Below are positions 45,777 to 57,286 of a stretch of 64,000 nt of DNA, piece by piece. Source of the DNA: Zanthoxylum bungeanum (taxonomy: Eukaryota; Streptophyta; Magnoliopsida; Sapindales; Rutaceae); the NCBI GenBank assembly GCA_019454045.1, contig SKCR01018443.1, positions 434,001 through 498,000 on the forward strand, in the 5' to 3' direction. The translations under genes were made by a program, and so were the position numbers. How positions within the stretch are numbered: position 1 is the stretch's first letter; every line of letters starts with the position of its first letter. Below the pieces are notes generated by a model. The model was not told the DNA's origin, did no database searches, and was given only the letters and a program-made list of their open reading frames with translations.

Positions 45777-48009
45777 AAATCTCAGACTTTTTAAGATTTG
45801 AATTTTATACTTATACATATCATATACGCAACTGTAGAAACTAATGGAACCTTAATTAAATGGATGGATTAGTGTTACATGAGCATATCCCTAAGAGTAT
45901 TGAAACTAATTCGGTCACACTCAATATCAAACGAATCAAATCATATACGCTTCGATTACTCCCACTAACCAATTACATCACGATGGAATCGTCGTAGAAT
46001 TATATTGAGTAAGAATTATATTTATTGAATAACCTTAGAACTAATTGACATAAATTCATATGGTTGATCATATCACACATCTTTTAATAATTCAAAGTCT
46101 CATGATGAATTTTAAAGATATAGTTTTCAAAATTTCAGATCGAATATCTTTGAACCAGTCAAAACATTCTATCCGTGTTTCATAAAAAATAAGTAACTAA
46201 GTCATTGAAACTCATTGAATAAGTTACCAAGTGAAGAAAATTACCTTATGCAATTTACAATTCATTAAACTACATACATCTAATGTATCAGTTTAATAAA
46301 TTTTATGGTCCAATGACAATCATTAGTTAAATGAGATTTAATCACATTCCTGAATACAATATTTATTAAATGGATAAGGATATATGGTGTGATCTCATAT
46401 CATACCATCTTTTACCATACGGAATAAGCATCTAATGCTCAAGTGGTAAAATCTCATAAAGCATTGTTCTAAGTTATTTACATAACCGAATATTTTTCTT
46501 AATGTTTATCTCTATAGCAATAACACAACTAGTCGTATTAAAATATGTAACAACTGTTTATAAAGAACAAGTAACTATCCAATAGTCGCAAGTTATGATA
46601 TCAAATATCAAAGCAATAATTAAATAATATTTTAAATAACTAGAAGGAAGATCTGGTATCCAATATCTATAGTTGTCGTATTTTGAGAATCGATATTTTC
46701 TATACACAACTATACGTATCTCATTTCTTTAGCTTTATAATTTACCTTCAACTATTCAAAATAATTGCAAATAATTGATTAGCAAACTGTGTCAGACACA
46801 TTACCTCTAAAGGTCACTAAAGCCAAGAAACGTCTTTATCAAATAAAAAAATACGTAATAGGGTTTTCTTAATGCCAGTGAAGAATCTTAAGACATTAAC
46901 CAATTCACGTCAATCTATACTGCACAAGAAACTATTCTCTCTACAGAGTTATATCCTAAAACAGATATCTCTTTAGATTACATATCCTGACTTAGTAACT
47001 AAGTCACTAACCATCTTGATTTTTCAAGAAAATTGGAACAACAGTTACCGGTGGTTTAGACTAATATAATTATATCCAAGCCTACTTTAATCTAGAATTT
47101 ATTCTAGAAATCTGCAACCGTAAGTGAAGTCATAAAATATATAGATAAATATGCATCAGTGGATTAAAAGTTTAATTCTATCAACACTATAGAATAAGGA
47201 AAACATAAGCGGTAATTTTCATAATATTACACGCTACTTTAGTTATGTATTTTTAACCTAGCAGTGCCTCCCACTATTTTATGTAATATCGTAATCCCCA
47301 TCGAAAAATAAGAATTCAATTATTAAATTGAATTCCATAAGGACCCCATGAATATATTTCGACTCACAGCTTTGGCACATTCTCGCCTACGTATATTCAC
47401 AGGTAGACAACTCATTGTCAATCACACTCACTGTGACTCCTGATTTTGGTCTTGATCATTTCTCGTTGTGACAGCTTTGGCACGTTCACAGGAGGCGTTT
47501 CAAGACTTCACTTGTCAGTGACAAACTCAAGTTACCGATGTAGTCCTAACAACTTTAGCACGTTCTGGATTTCCAATTTCACTTGAATTTATCTCTTATC
47601 ATATATGTTCTACCGGCGCAAATGAACTACCATCATCCATAACTGCATATCTTTGGCACGATATAACTACAACATCAGGAAAACATTCACAATCGTACTG
47701 ACAAGGCGAACCAAGAAACAAGTATTCCTAATACTAGTCACTTTAAAACCTTATTAAGCGGGGATATTCCTAAAGTGGATTTTACTTTACATCAAATGTA
47801 GATATTTAATCTAGATCAATTTCTCAACAGTTTAATTCTACTCAAGAAAACATAATTTAACTTAACCATTAAATTTTGGTTACGTTTTCCGTCAGGGTAG
47901 AATCGAAAAATCAAGAAACATCTAGATTACAAGCATGTGCAAATATCAAAATTGGATTATATATCATATATCAAGCATGAAAAGTGTAATGGATGCAGGA
48001 TCAGACTCG
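45777..48009 (-). pseudogene. Copia-R internal segment 3 (gag side and leader)
   Basis: No usable reading frame is present. The part nearest the 5' LTR (47340-47700) is leader and contains four spaced copies of a CTTTGGCAC or CTTTAGCAC motif. The rest is AT-rich decayed sequence in the position of gag and pol. Confidence 0.45.
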
Positions 48010-48020
48010 CTCTGATACCA
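48010..48020 (-). other. Primer binding site of Copia-R (initiator tRNA-Met type)
   Basis: The minus strand reads TGGTATCAGAGC, the usual copia primer site, a few bases inside the LTR that ends at 48025. Confidence 0.85.
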
Positions 48021-48024
48021 ATTT

Positions 48025-50531
48025 TGTTAATGTTTTCTCAAAGGCGTATCAGAATGGTGCGGTTCGGGCGAAATCATAACTTTAAAAACTTTTAAGCTTA
48101 CCAAATAAATTATTCAATATCAAATATGAATAATTCATTCATAATTCACCTAACCATATTTTTTTTATATCAAATAAAGACATAAATAATTTAGAAACAC
48201 CACGAAACTTCTACGAAAATATTTTTCCGCAGAATAGCATAAAATGCGTTTTTGTCCAAACCGACCAACCAATATATATTGAGGCTACCCAGGTCAGCCC
48301 CAATATTACTTGGGCAGCTCATGGGCTGCCTGAACAGTTACCAATTCACTATTTGGATAGCCGTTACCCGGTAAGCTTGAAACTTACCCGGTAACGCCGT
48401 TTTTCACCGTTTTCGTATATTTTCACTCCGAAACACTTTTCGGAAATTATTCCAATGCCCAATACACATCCAATATATTTAAATAACATATTTTTCATCA
48501 CCAAAATTCCAAAATTTCCAGATCTGATCTGGGTGCCAAAAATATCATTTTTCATGGTTTAAAACCAATTTTCTCAACATTAATTATATTAATATTTACA
48601 CCAATCAAAGCCACTACATATGAAGAACTCAAGAATAATTCTAGGAGTTAAAAGAGTGGTCATAACACTCTATAATGGCAATAAATTATCACATGATAAA
48701 ATTGAACTAATATTTCACTAATATTATTCAATCTAACTTCACACATGCATCTTACCACCAAATCCATCCTCCAAATCAAAAAGGCCCAAAATCTAAGAAA
48801 AGAAGAAACCCTAGAACTATTCTAAATACTCAAGAACAATCTAAGTTTAAGAATATTGAAGAATACCTCAAAATCTCCTAATTTCCTTAACCTTTCTTTT
48901 TGTTTTCTTCATTTTCTAATGTTTCTTCAAGATTTCATTTGGGAGAGTTTCAGCCATGGAGGGACTTATCAAAGAGAAAACAATTTTTTTTTTAAAATAC
49001 TAAGGTTGGCCGAAAAAGTGGGGTTATTTTGGTCATTTGGTTAACTTTAAGCTAAATAAAAAATTAAGCTTAAGTTACTTATCCAATTTGAATACTCCAA
49101 GCTTAAAAAATCATGCCATTTGTTACCAATGATATCTCACCACTTATCATACTAATTATGACTTATGGATAAGATATTTAATTTCTAATTATTTAATTAT
49201 TTAACAATTAAATAACAAAATAATTAATTAATATAAATATATATATATATATGTATTTTTATTTACAAAAATTAATAAAATACATATATTTATGACATGT
49301 GTCAAAATCTCATTTGACAATTAGTTAATATGTATCTAATCAAATTTTGTATCAAATACAAATTCAAATACAAATACAAATACATATTAATTATTAATTG
49401 ACCAAAATCCCCGAATGCATGTATTTTTGTTTAATCGTTTAAACGATTCGAATTAACTCATTTAATCCGGTGAAGTATTATAAATAATATTTATTATTTA
49501 TAACGCGTTGCCCAAGTGCTCAACGAGTACACTTCATATTGTGGGACTCTCTAAGTTTAAGTTTATCAGTCACATAATCAAATTTCATGTCCATAATTCA
49601 TCCACTGATAAATTATGATGACCACAGATAATCTCACTAAACTATGCAAGTCGATTCATTACATACGTATAATTCTTCTGTCACAGGCTATCAATATTAT
49701 ACCGGGATATAGATAGGAACGACAAATCCCTAAGGTATAATATAGTCAACTTTTAAATTTATGATTTTTAAATAACACTCGGAACTCACTTTCGAAGTAT
49801 ACCACGACCATAGATTTACTAGATCGCAAATACGTATATGATACATATGCCCTGTACACAGGACTAGCGGATTCTATCTGATACTCACAGGATATCATGA
49901 GCATCAGTCCACACCCAATAGGCATGCGGAGGTCTGATCTAAATAGATCGGTGACGTGACTGTCATCAAAGTGTGAAGGATGTCTCATATATCCACAGTG
50001 GTATCTCAAGTCGAAGGACCACTATACTACTCGACTCGAGAAGATTCCTATTGACGTTGGTGTACCATCTATTAGGAAATCTTCGATGAGTCGTTTAGTG
50101 TTTATCAAATAAACACATACACGTTTATACGAGTCTCTCAAGACTCATAGTTCATTGGGATAAACCATCGGACCAAATCTCGATATACGACATGTACTGG
50201 TCTTAACGGATTTTACTAACCATCCCGTGTCAGTAAATCTTGACCAGGAATTTTATTTGGGAATATACAACTTATAGTGATGCTTCCCAATGTTAATTAC
50301 AAATTATGTTGTAACTGCACATTACATTGTAAATCATGAGGTCTTTGTCTAATATATACATATCACTAAATGAGATTTAGTTTCAATCTAATCGTAATTA
50401 GATCGAATACGTATATAAAAACAAGAGGTGTTACCATTAAGTAAGTAATATTATGGAAAAAGAAATTATCCGCATTCATGAATCAGATATAAATACGATC
50501 CAGATTGGCGCTCCGAGCACCAACCCTAATA
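48025..50531 (-). repeat. 5' LTR of Copia-R
   Basis: The plus strand starts TGTTAATG and ends CCCTAATA. The terminal CA has mutated to TA, but the duplication ATATA follows. It aligns end to end with 22514-24991 and has an unstable AT-rich part near 49230-49380. Confidence 0.88.
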
Positions 50532-51132
50532 ATATATTATCAAAACACAGGTTGTCACCTAGTAGAGAATATTAGAATACCAATTTGGACAGATTGAAAC
50601 ATTTTGACAAGCAGTGGGGGTCACATTCAATCATGTCATTTCCCTAGTTGTATGATTCAACTTCTTGCAACTTAATATAAGTAGGAATGCGATGGATTTG
50701 ATAAATAAGCACAACAATTATTGTGTTGTTACTGGTTATTTGGGAATGAAGAGTAATATGTAACCCAAAAATATAAATTTAGCACGTGGGAGGCAAAGTC
50801 AATACCTAACTAATTTTCTGAACTAGAATTTGGTGTCAACACTATGAATTAAACAAACAAAACCTATCAGCATTGAACTGACAACTAATAAAAAAAAGAA
50901 ATACAGAACTGAAGAAAATTAAGACTTAAGAGAGTAACAGAACAGATACGGCCATAGGCTTTATTTTAATTTTATAATTTGGAATTTTTAACGCATTTCA
51001 ATATAAAATAAAGGTATAACATCATATATTCTAGTGTGTGAACCCAAATAAATCATCATCAAAAGTTCAAAACAACAATAACAAAACCAAATCCCTAATT
51101 TTTGAATGGACGAAAAACAAGAATATGAAGAA
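50532..51132. other. Unassigned stretch between Copia-R and Copia-3
   Basis: It originally joined 22513 on the left and 57812 on the right. AT-rich, with no convincing gene. The minus strand is T-rich and could be intron sequence behind the candidate exon at 57827-57907. Confidence 0.4.
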
Positions 51133-51206
51133 TGTTGGAAATTCTTCTAAGATATAAATTAAGGGTAAATCTGTCATTTGGTTGGATTGGGTGCTTGTGA
51201 GGGGTA

Positions 51207-51256
51207 CAACCCTTTAAAGGGTTGCACCCACCCCAAAGGGTGCCCTATTGGCACCC
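51207..51256. promoter_or_regulatory. Palindrome and hairpin ahead of the TATA box of Copia-3
   Basis: CAACCCTTTAAAGGGTTG is a perfect palindrome, and GGGTGCC-CTATT-GGCACCC follows within 15 bases. Both are unchanged in the 3' LTR (57361-57410). Confidence 0.6.
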
Positions 51257-51266
51257 TTCCATGCCT

Positions 51267-51274
51267 TATAAAAG
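51267..51274 (+). promoter_or_regulatory. TATA box of Copia-3
   Basis: TATAAAAG within GCCTTATAAAAGAGG. The same site is at 57421-57428 in the 3' LTR. Confidence 0.7.
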
Positions 51275-51657
51275 AGGCAATATATCCAATACATCAAGAA
51301 CAGAAAAAGTAATCCGAATTTACAAAAAAGGAGACATTTGTTTTTGTTTATTTTTTTTTAGAGAGAGAGTTCCACCATTGATCCCAGTTTCAAACACTTG
51401 TCAAAGAGTGCGCTTTGGACAAGAAGGAACCAAGTTATCCTGGGAGAACATTGGCCAATTGCGAATCCGTAAAGCACCTGTGACGGGGCCAATAAGTTCT
51501 TAAGGACAGAGAATTATTTCGACTTGGATTCGTAAGGTTTTTCTTAACTATCAAGGTTTTTAAGGTTTCTAGGGTTTATGCATGTTAGATCCAATTTTCT
51601 GGTTTGATTTGGTTGTGAGCATGTTATTTGATGTTTAATGACATTTAATATACAACA

Positions 51658-52640
51658 ATCTTAAGAACTTATCGCTTTCTAGTGTTGTTAGACTGTAAAT
51701 TCGCATGCTAGGGTAGAAAATTTCTGGAAAAAATACGAACTGTGCATGTAAACCCGTAGGGCATTCGAACGCCCAACGCACGCGAAGGCAAAAATCTGAA
51801 AATTTGTAAGAACGTTCGAACGCGTCTTCAAACGCAACTCGAACTCAAGCCTTCTGCCTTAGAACATTCGAACGCGTCCTAAACGTAACTTGAACGCAAA
51901 CTCTAGAATCATTCCATTCGAACGCGTTCTCGAACGTTATACGAAGGTGAACTCTCTGGAATCATTCTGTTCGAACATGTTATCTAATGCTACTCGAACT
52001 TGAACTCTCTGGAATCACATCATTCGAACGTGTTGTCAAACGCAACACGAACGCACCCACACTGTCAGTCTCGTTCGAACGTATATATGAACGCGATACT
52101 AACGAAATAGTCCTGTAATTATTACAAACTGTAAACTGAAATTAATATTAACTTAGTAAATCATATACTGTAACACATTAATCTTGGTAGTATAGATTTA
52201 AGTTATTATTAGGTTGTTCAATTATCACAAGCATACACATAGTGATAAAGTTGAAATTGATTGAGTGTTGCATACTTGGTTGAGAATTTAAAGTGTAATC
52301 ATACACAAGAAATTCCATCCAATCTTGATTGACACATACACATATGTACACATATTGTATATTGTACTGTTGTATAAAGTGTAGTTCTGGGTTTGAATTG
52401 CTAGAAGATCCTAATGGAAAAGTGTTTAAAGAATATTCTGTCTAAAAGACGATATTCGTTTATTCATTTTTCTAAAAGAATCTTTAGTTGAAATTCAAGG
52501 ACTTGTGTTTATTGGATCCACCATCCAATAGAACAACAAGTGGTTACCTAGTACATCACATTGAACAAGATCATTCATAGATCGTTGTGCAATTTGTCTT
52601 TTATAGACTAATTGACCTATATTGGATTTTCCAGTTACAA
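51658..52640 (+). other. Copia-3 leader
   Basis: About 980 bases from LTR to gag ATG without a gene. It begins ATCTTAAGAACTTATCGC, which is not the usual initiator-Met primer site. It holds a seven-fold repeat at 51764-52110. Confidence 0.7.
51764..52110 (+). repeat. Seven ~52-bp repeats around TTCGAACG in the Copia-3 leader
   Basis: TTCGAAC recurs at 51764, 51815, 51867, 51917, 51970, 52023 and 52074, a spacing of 50 to 53 bases. Each unit continues with CGNGT and one or two further CGAAC words; units three to six share CTCTNGAATCAT. The element is eukaryotic, so this is not a CRISPR. Confidence 0.85.
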
Positions 52641-53640
52641 ATGGCTAGCGGAAATATCTCAGTACCGGTCTCTCATGGAGAAAAGCCGGAGAAATTTGGT
52701 GGGGCAAATTTCAAGCAGTGGCAGAACAAAATGCTGTTCTACCTGACAACTCTCCAGTTGGCTAAATTCCTCAAAGAACCTCCGGGTCCTGTGGAGGGTG
52801 AATCTGAAATGGCCAAGGAAGAGCGAGAACATACTTGGATGTCTAGAGATTTCTTATGCAAGAACTACTTTTGGGTGGTCTTGACAATACCATGTACAAT
52901 GTGTACCAAGGCATGACTTTTGCGAAGATTCTCTGGGAATCTCTCGAAAAGAAGTATAAAATTGAGGATGCCGGACAAAAGAAATTTGTCTTGGGTAGGT
53001 TCCTGGACTATAAGATGGTAAATTCAAGGACGGTGATGTCTCAGTTGGGTGAACTGCAGCTGATCATTCATGAAATACTAGATGAGGGTATGAAACTATG
53101 TGAGATGTTTCAAGTTGCGGCCATAATTGAAAAGTTGCCTCCATCATGAAAGGACTTCAGGAGCTATCTGAAAAACAAAAAGAAGCAGATGAGCCTTGAA
53201 GACCTTAGTGTTCGATTGAGCTACAATACTATGGAGTCTAAGGCCAACATCATTGAGGGTGTGAAGGGTAGCAAGAAAAGAAAGAACAGTGGAGCTGATT
53301 CTTCGAACAAGAAGTTCAAGGGGAAATGCTATAACTATGGAAAGAGCGGTCATATGTCAAAGGACTGCAGAAACAATAAGTCTCGGGACAAGGGCAAGAA
53401 AAAGAAAATGAGCCTTGAAGACCTTAGGTTCGATTGAGCTACAATACTATGGAGTCTAAGGCCAACATCATTGAGGGTGTGAAGGGTAGCAAGAAAAGAA
53501 AGAACAGTGGAGCTGATTCTTCGAACAAGAAGTTCAAGTGGAAATGCTATAACTATTGAAAGAGCGGTCATATGTCAAAGGACTGTAGAAACAATAAGTC
53601 TCGGGACAAGGGCAAGAAAAAGAAAAATGAGGCCCATGTC
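52641..53640 (+). pseudogene. Copia-3 gag with duplicated zinc-knuckle segment
   Basis: The ATG at 52641 opens a typical copia gag (MASGNISVP, then KFGGANFKQWQNKMLFYL). A frameshift near 52850 moves the frame, and the capsid continues at 52856-53149, ending at a TGA. The knuckle reads [14 protein letters not shown], with the second Cys changed to Tyr. The 219 bases from 53189 are repeated in tandem from 53408, including the knuckle. The second copy has lost one base and its knuckle has a stop in place of Gly. Confidence 0.85.
53189..53625 (+). repeat. 219-bp tandem duplication including the zinc knuckle
   Basis: Units 53189-53407 and 53408-53625 are nearly identical (a few changes and one missing base). 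The Cys-to-Tyr change is in both, so it came first. Confidence 0.92.
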
Positions 53641-54140
53641 ACTGAGGGTGAGCAACTGACTGATGATATCTCAGAGATGAAACTATCAACAGTGGTAACC
53701 GAAGCCAACATAGTTGGGAATTCGAAGGAATGGTGGGTAGACACTTGGGCTACTCGTCATATCTGTGCATATAGCAAGATGTTTTCCATGTACCAGAAGG
53801 TCGATGGCGGCGATCATCTGACAATGGGAAACTCGTCTACCTCTCAGGTGGTTGGACAAGGCACAGTGGTTCTGAAGATGACATCAGGAAATGAGCTAAC
53901 ATTGAGAAATATACTGCACGTTCCGGATATTCGGAAGAACTTGGTCTCGGGTTCTCTTCTTAGTAAGGCTGGTTTTAAGCTAGTATCTGTTTCTGATAAG
54001 TTTGTAATGACAAAGAATGATATGTATGTAGGAAAAGGTTACCTAACTGAGGGCCTTTTCAAACTAAATGTAATGACTGTTAATCGTGCGAATAATAAAG
54101 CTAATACTTCTTCTTATATTATTGAGTCACAAAATGTATG
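53641..54140 (+). pseudogene. Copia-3 protease region
   Basis: An open frame from 53572 to a TGA at 54139. The active-site segment reads [12 protein letters not shown]; the family has Asp-Thr-Gly, so Gly is changed to Trp and the protease is dead. The rest ([20 protein letters not shown]) is well kept. Confidence 0.88.
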
Positions 54141-55250
54141 ACATGGGAGGTTAGGACATGTTAATTATGATACCATGCGTAAATTAATTAACATGGACCT
54201 TATACCTAAAATTGCAATTGATAGCCAACATAAGTGTGAGGCATGCGTTGAAGCAAAAATGCATCAAACATCATTTCATTCTGTTGAACGCAGTTCTGAA
54301 CCTTTAGAACTTGTACACACTGACGTGTGTGACATGAACATTGTTCAAACAAGAGGCGGTAAAAAGTACTTTGTCACTTTTATCGATGACAGCACAAGAT
54401 TCTGCTATGTGTACTTGCTGAGAAGCAAAGCAGAAGCTATTGAGAGCTTTGTACACTATAAGAGTGAAGTTGAAAATCAACTGGGTAAGAAAATCAAAAG
54501 AATCAGGAGTGATAGAAGTGGTGAATACGTTTCACCATTCGGTGAATATTGTTCTGTGAACATAATTATTCACGAAACCACTGCTCCATATTCTCCTCAA
54601 CAGAACGGAATTGCGGAGTGTAAAAATCGAACATTGAAGGAAATGATGAACGCCATATTGACAAGTTCGGGACTACCCTAGAACTTGTGGGGGGAAGCGT
54701 TGCTTTCCGCGAACTACGTTCTTAACAAGCTTCCTCACAGAAGGTTGGACAAGACACCATATGAGTTGTGGAAAGGTTTCATACCTTCCTACAAATACCT
54801 AAAAGTGTGGGGGTGTCTTGCCAAAGTAATGGTTCTTAAACCTAAGAAGGTTAGAATATGACAAAAAATTGTTGACTGTATATTCATTGGATATGCTCAC
54901 AACAGTAGTGCGTATCTATTCTTGGTACACAAGTCGGAGATTTCTGACATCAATCCGAACATGATAATTGAGTCAAGGAATGTGACATTTTTTGAAGAGA
55001 CGTTTCCTTGTAAGGATAGACAGCGCACAGAGTCTCTCAAAAGAACAGTTGATACTGTCAAGGAGAGTGATCAGGTTGACCAAGAATCATATCAACGTGT
55101 AAATGCTAAGACAATCGAGCCTAGACGTAGCAAAAGAGCTAGAACGTCTAAGTCGTTTGATCCCGATTTTCTGACATACTTGTTAGAAAATGAGCCTCAA
55201 AGCTATAAAGAAGCTATGGCTTCTCCGGAGGCACCTCTTTGGAAATAGGC
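54141..55250 (+). pseudogene. Copia-3 integrase
   Basis: It includes the zinc-binding part ([23 protein letters not shown]), then the core with [15 protein letters not shown] and SPQQNGIAE, so the catalytic D, D and E are present. Stops occur at 54679 and 54859. The C-part ends with TIEPRRSKRARTSKSF and a TAG at 55246. Confidence 0.88.
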
Positions 55251-56194
55251 TATTAACAGTGAGATTGATTCAATCCTACAGAACCATACTTGGGAGTTGG
55301 TTGATCTTCCACCAGGTTGTAAGCCGCTGGGCTACAAATGGATATTCAAAAGGAAGATGAAAACGGATGGATCAATAGATAAGTACAAGGCGAGACTTGT
55401 CATAAAAGGTTATAGACAAAAAAAAGGCCTTGATTACTTTGACACCTATTCACCAGTGACTCGTATCACATCGATAAGAATGCTCATAGCCATAGCAGCT
55501 ATATTTGGTCTTGAAATATATCAAATGGATGTAAAGACGGCATTCTTGAATAGTGAATTGAATGAAGAAATTTACATGGAACAACCAGAAGGGTTTAATG
55601 TTCCTGGACAAGAACAGAAGGTGTGCAAACTTGTAAAATCCTTGTACGGATTAAAACAAGCACCTAAACAATGGCATGATAAATTTGACAAAGAAATGTT
55701 GTCAAGTGGGTTCAAAACCAATGAGTGTGATAAGTGTGTGTACACCAAATCAACTCAAAAAGGATATGTCATTGTGTGTCTCTATGTAGACGATATGCTG
55801 ATAATTGGTAGTAATCATGAATGATTCAGTCTACCAAAACCGTGTTATCCAGCAGATTTGATATGAAATATTTGGGAGTAGCTGATGTGATCCTAGGAAT
55901 TAAGATTTCCAAGACATCAACGGATATTTATTATCTCAGACTCATTATATTGAGAAGATACTTGATAAATATATCAAAGGGGATCTAAATGTGGCTAGAA
56001 CCCCAGTAGACCCAAATCTTCATCTATCAAAAAATACTGGCTCAAACGTATCGTAATTAGAGTATTCGAGAATCATCGGAAGTCTGATGTATCTCACGAA
56101 TTGCACACGACCTGATATCGCTCAAGCTGTGAACTAACTTAGCAGATATACGAGCAATCCAAGACATAACCACTGGAAAGCCATAGTAAGAGTT
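55251..56194 (+). pseudogene. Copia-3 reverse transcriptase
   Basis: The frame at 55297-55824 has KARLVIKGYRQKKGLDYFD, QMDVKTAFLNSEL and the intact active site CLYVDDMLIIG. A TGA follows SNHE, and the thumb and connection at 55830-56190 carry shifts and stops. Confidence 0.88.
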
Positions 56195-56708
56195 TTGAGG
56201 TATCTGAGAGAAACTTCAAAATATGGGCTATATTACGAGAGATATCCTGCTGTACTAGAAGGATACAGCGATGCTAATTGGATATCTGATACGGTGGATT
56301 CCAAATCTACGAGTGGATTTCTTTTCACACTTGGTAATGCAGCCGTGTCATGGAAATCCTCGAGGCAAACATGTATTGCCCCGCTACTATGGAATCAGAG
56401 TTCATAGCATTAGACAAAACAGCAGAAGAAGCAGAATGGCTTAGAAACTTCCTGGAGGATATTCCTAGTTGGCCCAAACCGGTGCCAGTGATTAGCATAC
56501 ATTGTGATAGCCAATCGACATTGGGAGCCCAAAATACAATGTATAATGGTAAGTCTCGACACATACGTCGGAGACATAATACCATACGTCAAATGCTCTC
56601 AAGTGGCATAATAACGATCGATTATGTCAAGTCGAAGAAAACCTAGCAGATCCACTAACTAAAGGTTTGGGCTCATCGATGGGAATGGGCTTGAAGCCTA
56701 TAATCTAA
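56195..56708 (+). pseudogene. Copia-3 RNase H
   Basis: It has [33 protein letters not shown] and, after a one-base shift, [19 protein letters not shown]. The end is ADPLTKGLGSSMGMGLKP before the stop at 56706-56708. Confidence 0.85.
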
Positions 56709-57286
56709 GAATTGTCACTGTGGAAAACTCAACCTAGCTGACTGGAGATCCCAATCTAGGTTCAAAAGGGACAACTGAAACTTTGTGCAATTCAAAACAA
56801 GCACTGAAGAGTTTTGTACTCTTTCTCCATTCCGATAATGACGCTGAGTGCTGTCTGTCATTGGTTAGGATAAGCTAAGGCTTTTAATGATCACTATATT
56901 AGGAGATGAGTCCTTTTGGGGGTAAAGACAAATTACCTATTCATAGTAGATCACCTATTTCAAGTAAGAAGTGAGGCTGCTTCCATGCGAACCTCTAAAG
57001 GCGGGTTACCCTAAAGTGCTTGATGAATCCGGGACCGTTGTTCAGGGCCGAAATGAACACAACTGTAGAACGGGAAAATGGTCGAATTAAAGCTGTGTGT
57101 TGGCAATTGTCTTGGTTTACACCAACGGCAGAACAGTTCAAGACTATGGGTCACTGGTTTACCAAGTAAATCCGATTGTCACTCACTAGGAAAGGTTCAA
57201 GGCGAAAGCTACCTATTTCGATGCAGCTTTAGTTCATGGTAACTCTCTTAAGTGTCTCCATGAATATTTGAAGAATTGTGGGGGAT
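56709..57286 (+). other. Copia-3 3' untranslated region and polypurine tract
   Basis: About 565 bases without a gene lie between RNase H and the LTR. The polypurine tract is the TGTGGGGGAT at 57277-57286. Confidence 0.75.

Larger units (their letters stand above)
22514..50531 (-). mobile_element. Copia-R: complete but decayed copia element, split by nested insertions
   Basis: LTRs lie at 22514-24991 and 48025-50531, flanked by the 5-base duplication ATATA (22509-22513 and 50532-50536). The primer site next to the right LTR and the polypurine tract next to the left LTR show minus-strand orientation. Removing the solo LTR at 26112-28070 and Athila-2 at 28889-45771, each with one target duplication, leaves about 9.2 kb, of which about 5 kb is LTR. 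The internal part has no long open frame. Confidence 0.9.
51133..51657 (+). repeat. 5' LTR of Copia-3
   Basis: Starts TGTTGGAAATTC and ends ATATACAACA. Contains a perfect 18-base palindrome (51207-51224), a GGGTGCC/GGCACCC hairpin and a TATAAAAG box. A 93-codon frame occurs in both LTRs but spans the expected transcript start and is probably by chance. Confidence 0.95.

Noticed and set aside
51222..51503. 93-codon frame present in both Copia-3 LTRs
   Set aside because: The second copy exists because LTRs are duplicated at insertion; the frame crosses the TATA and start region and shows no known domain.
51764..52110. Regular repeats reminiscent of a CRISPR array
   Set aside because: Plant nuclear context, no cas genes, diverging repeats and no unique spacers; it is a leader repeat of Copia-3.
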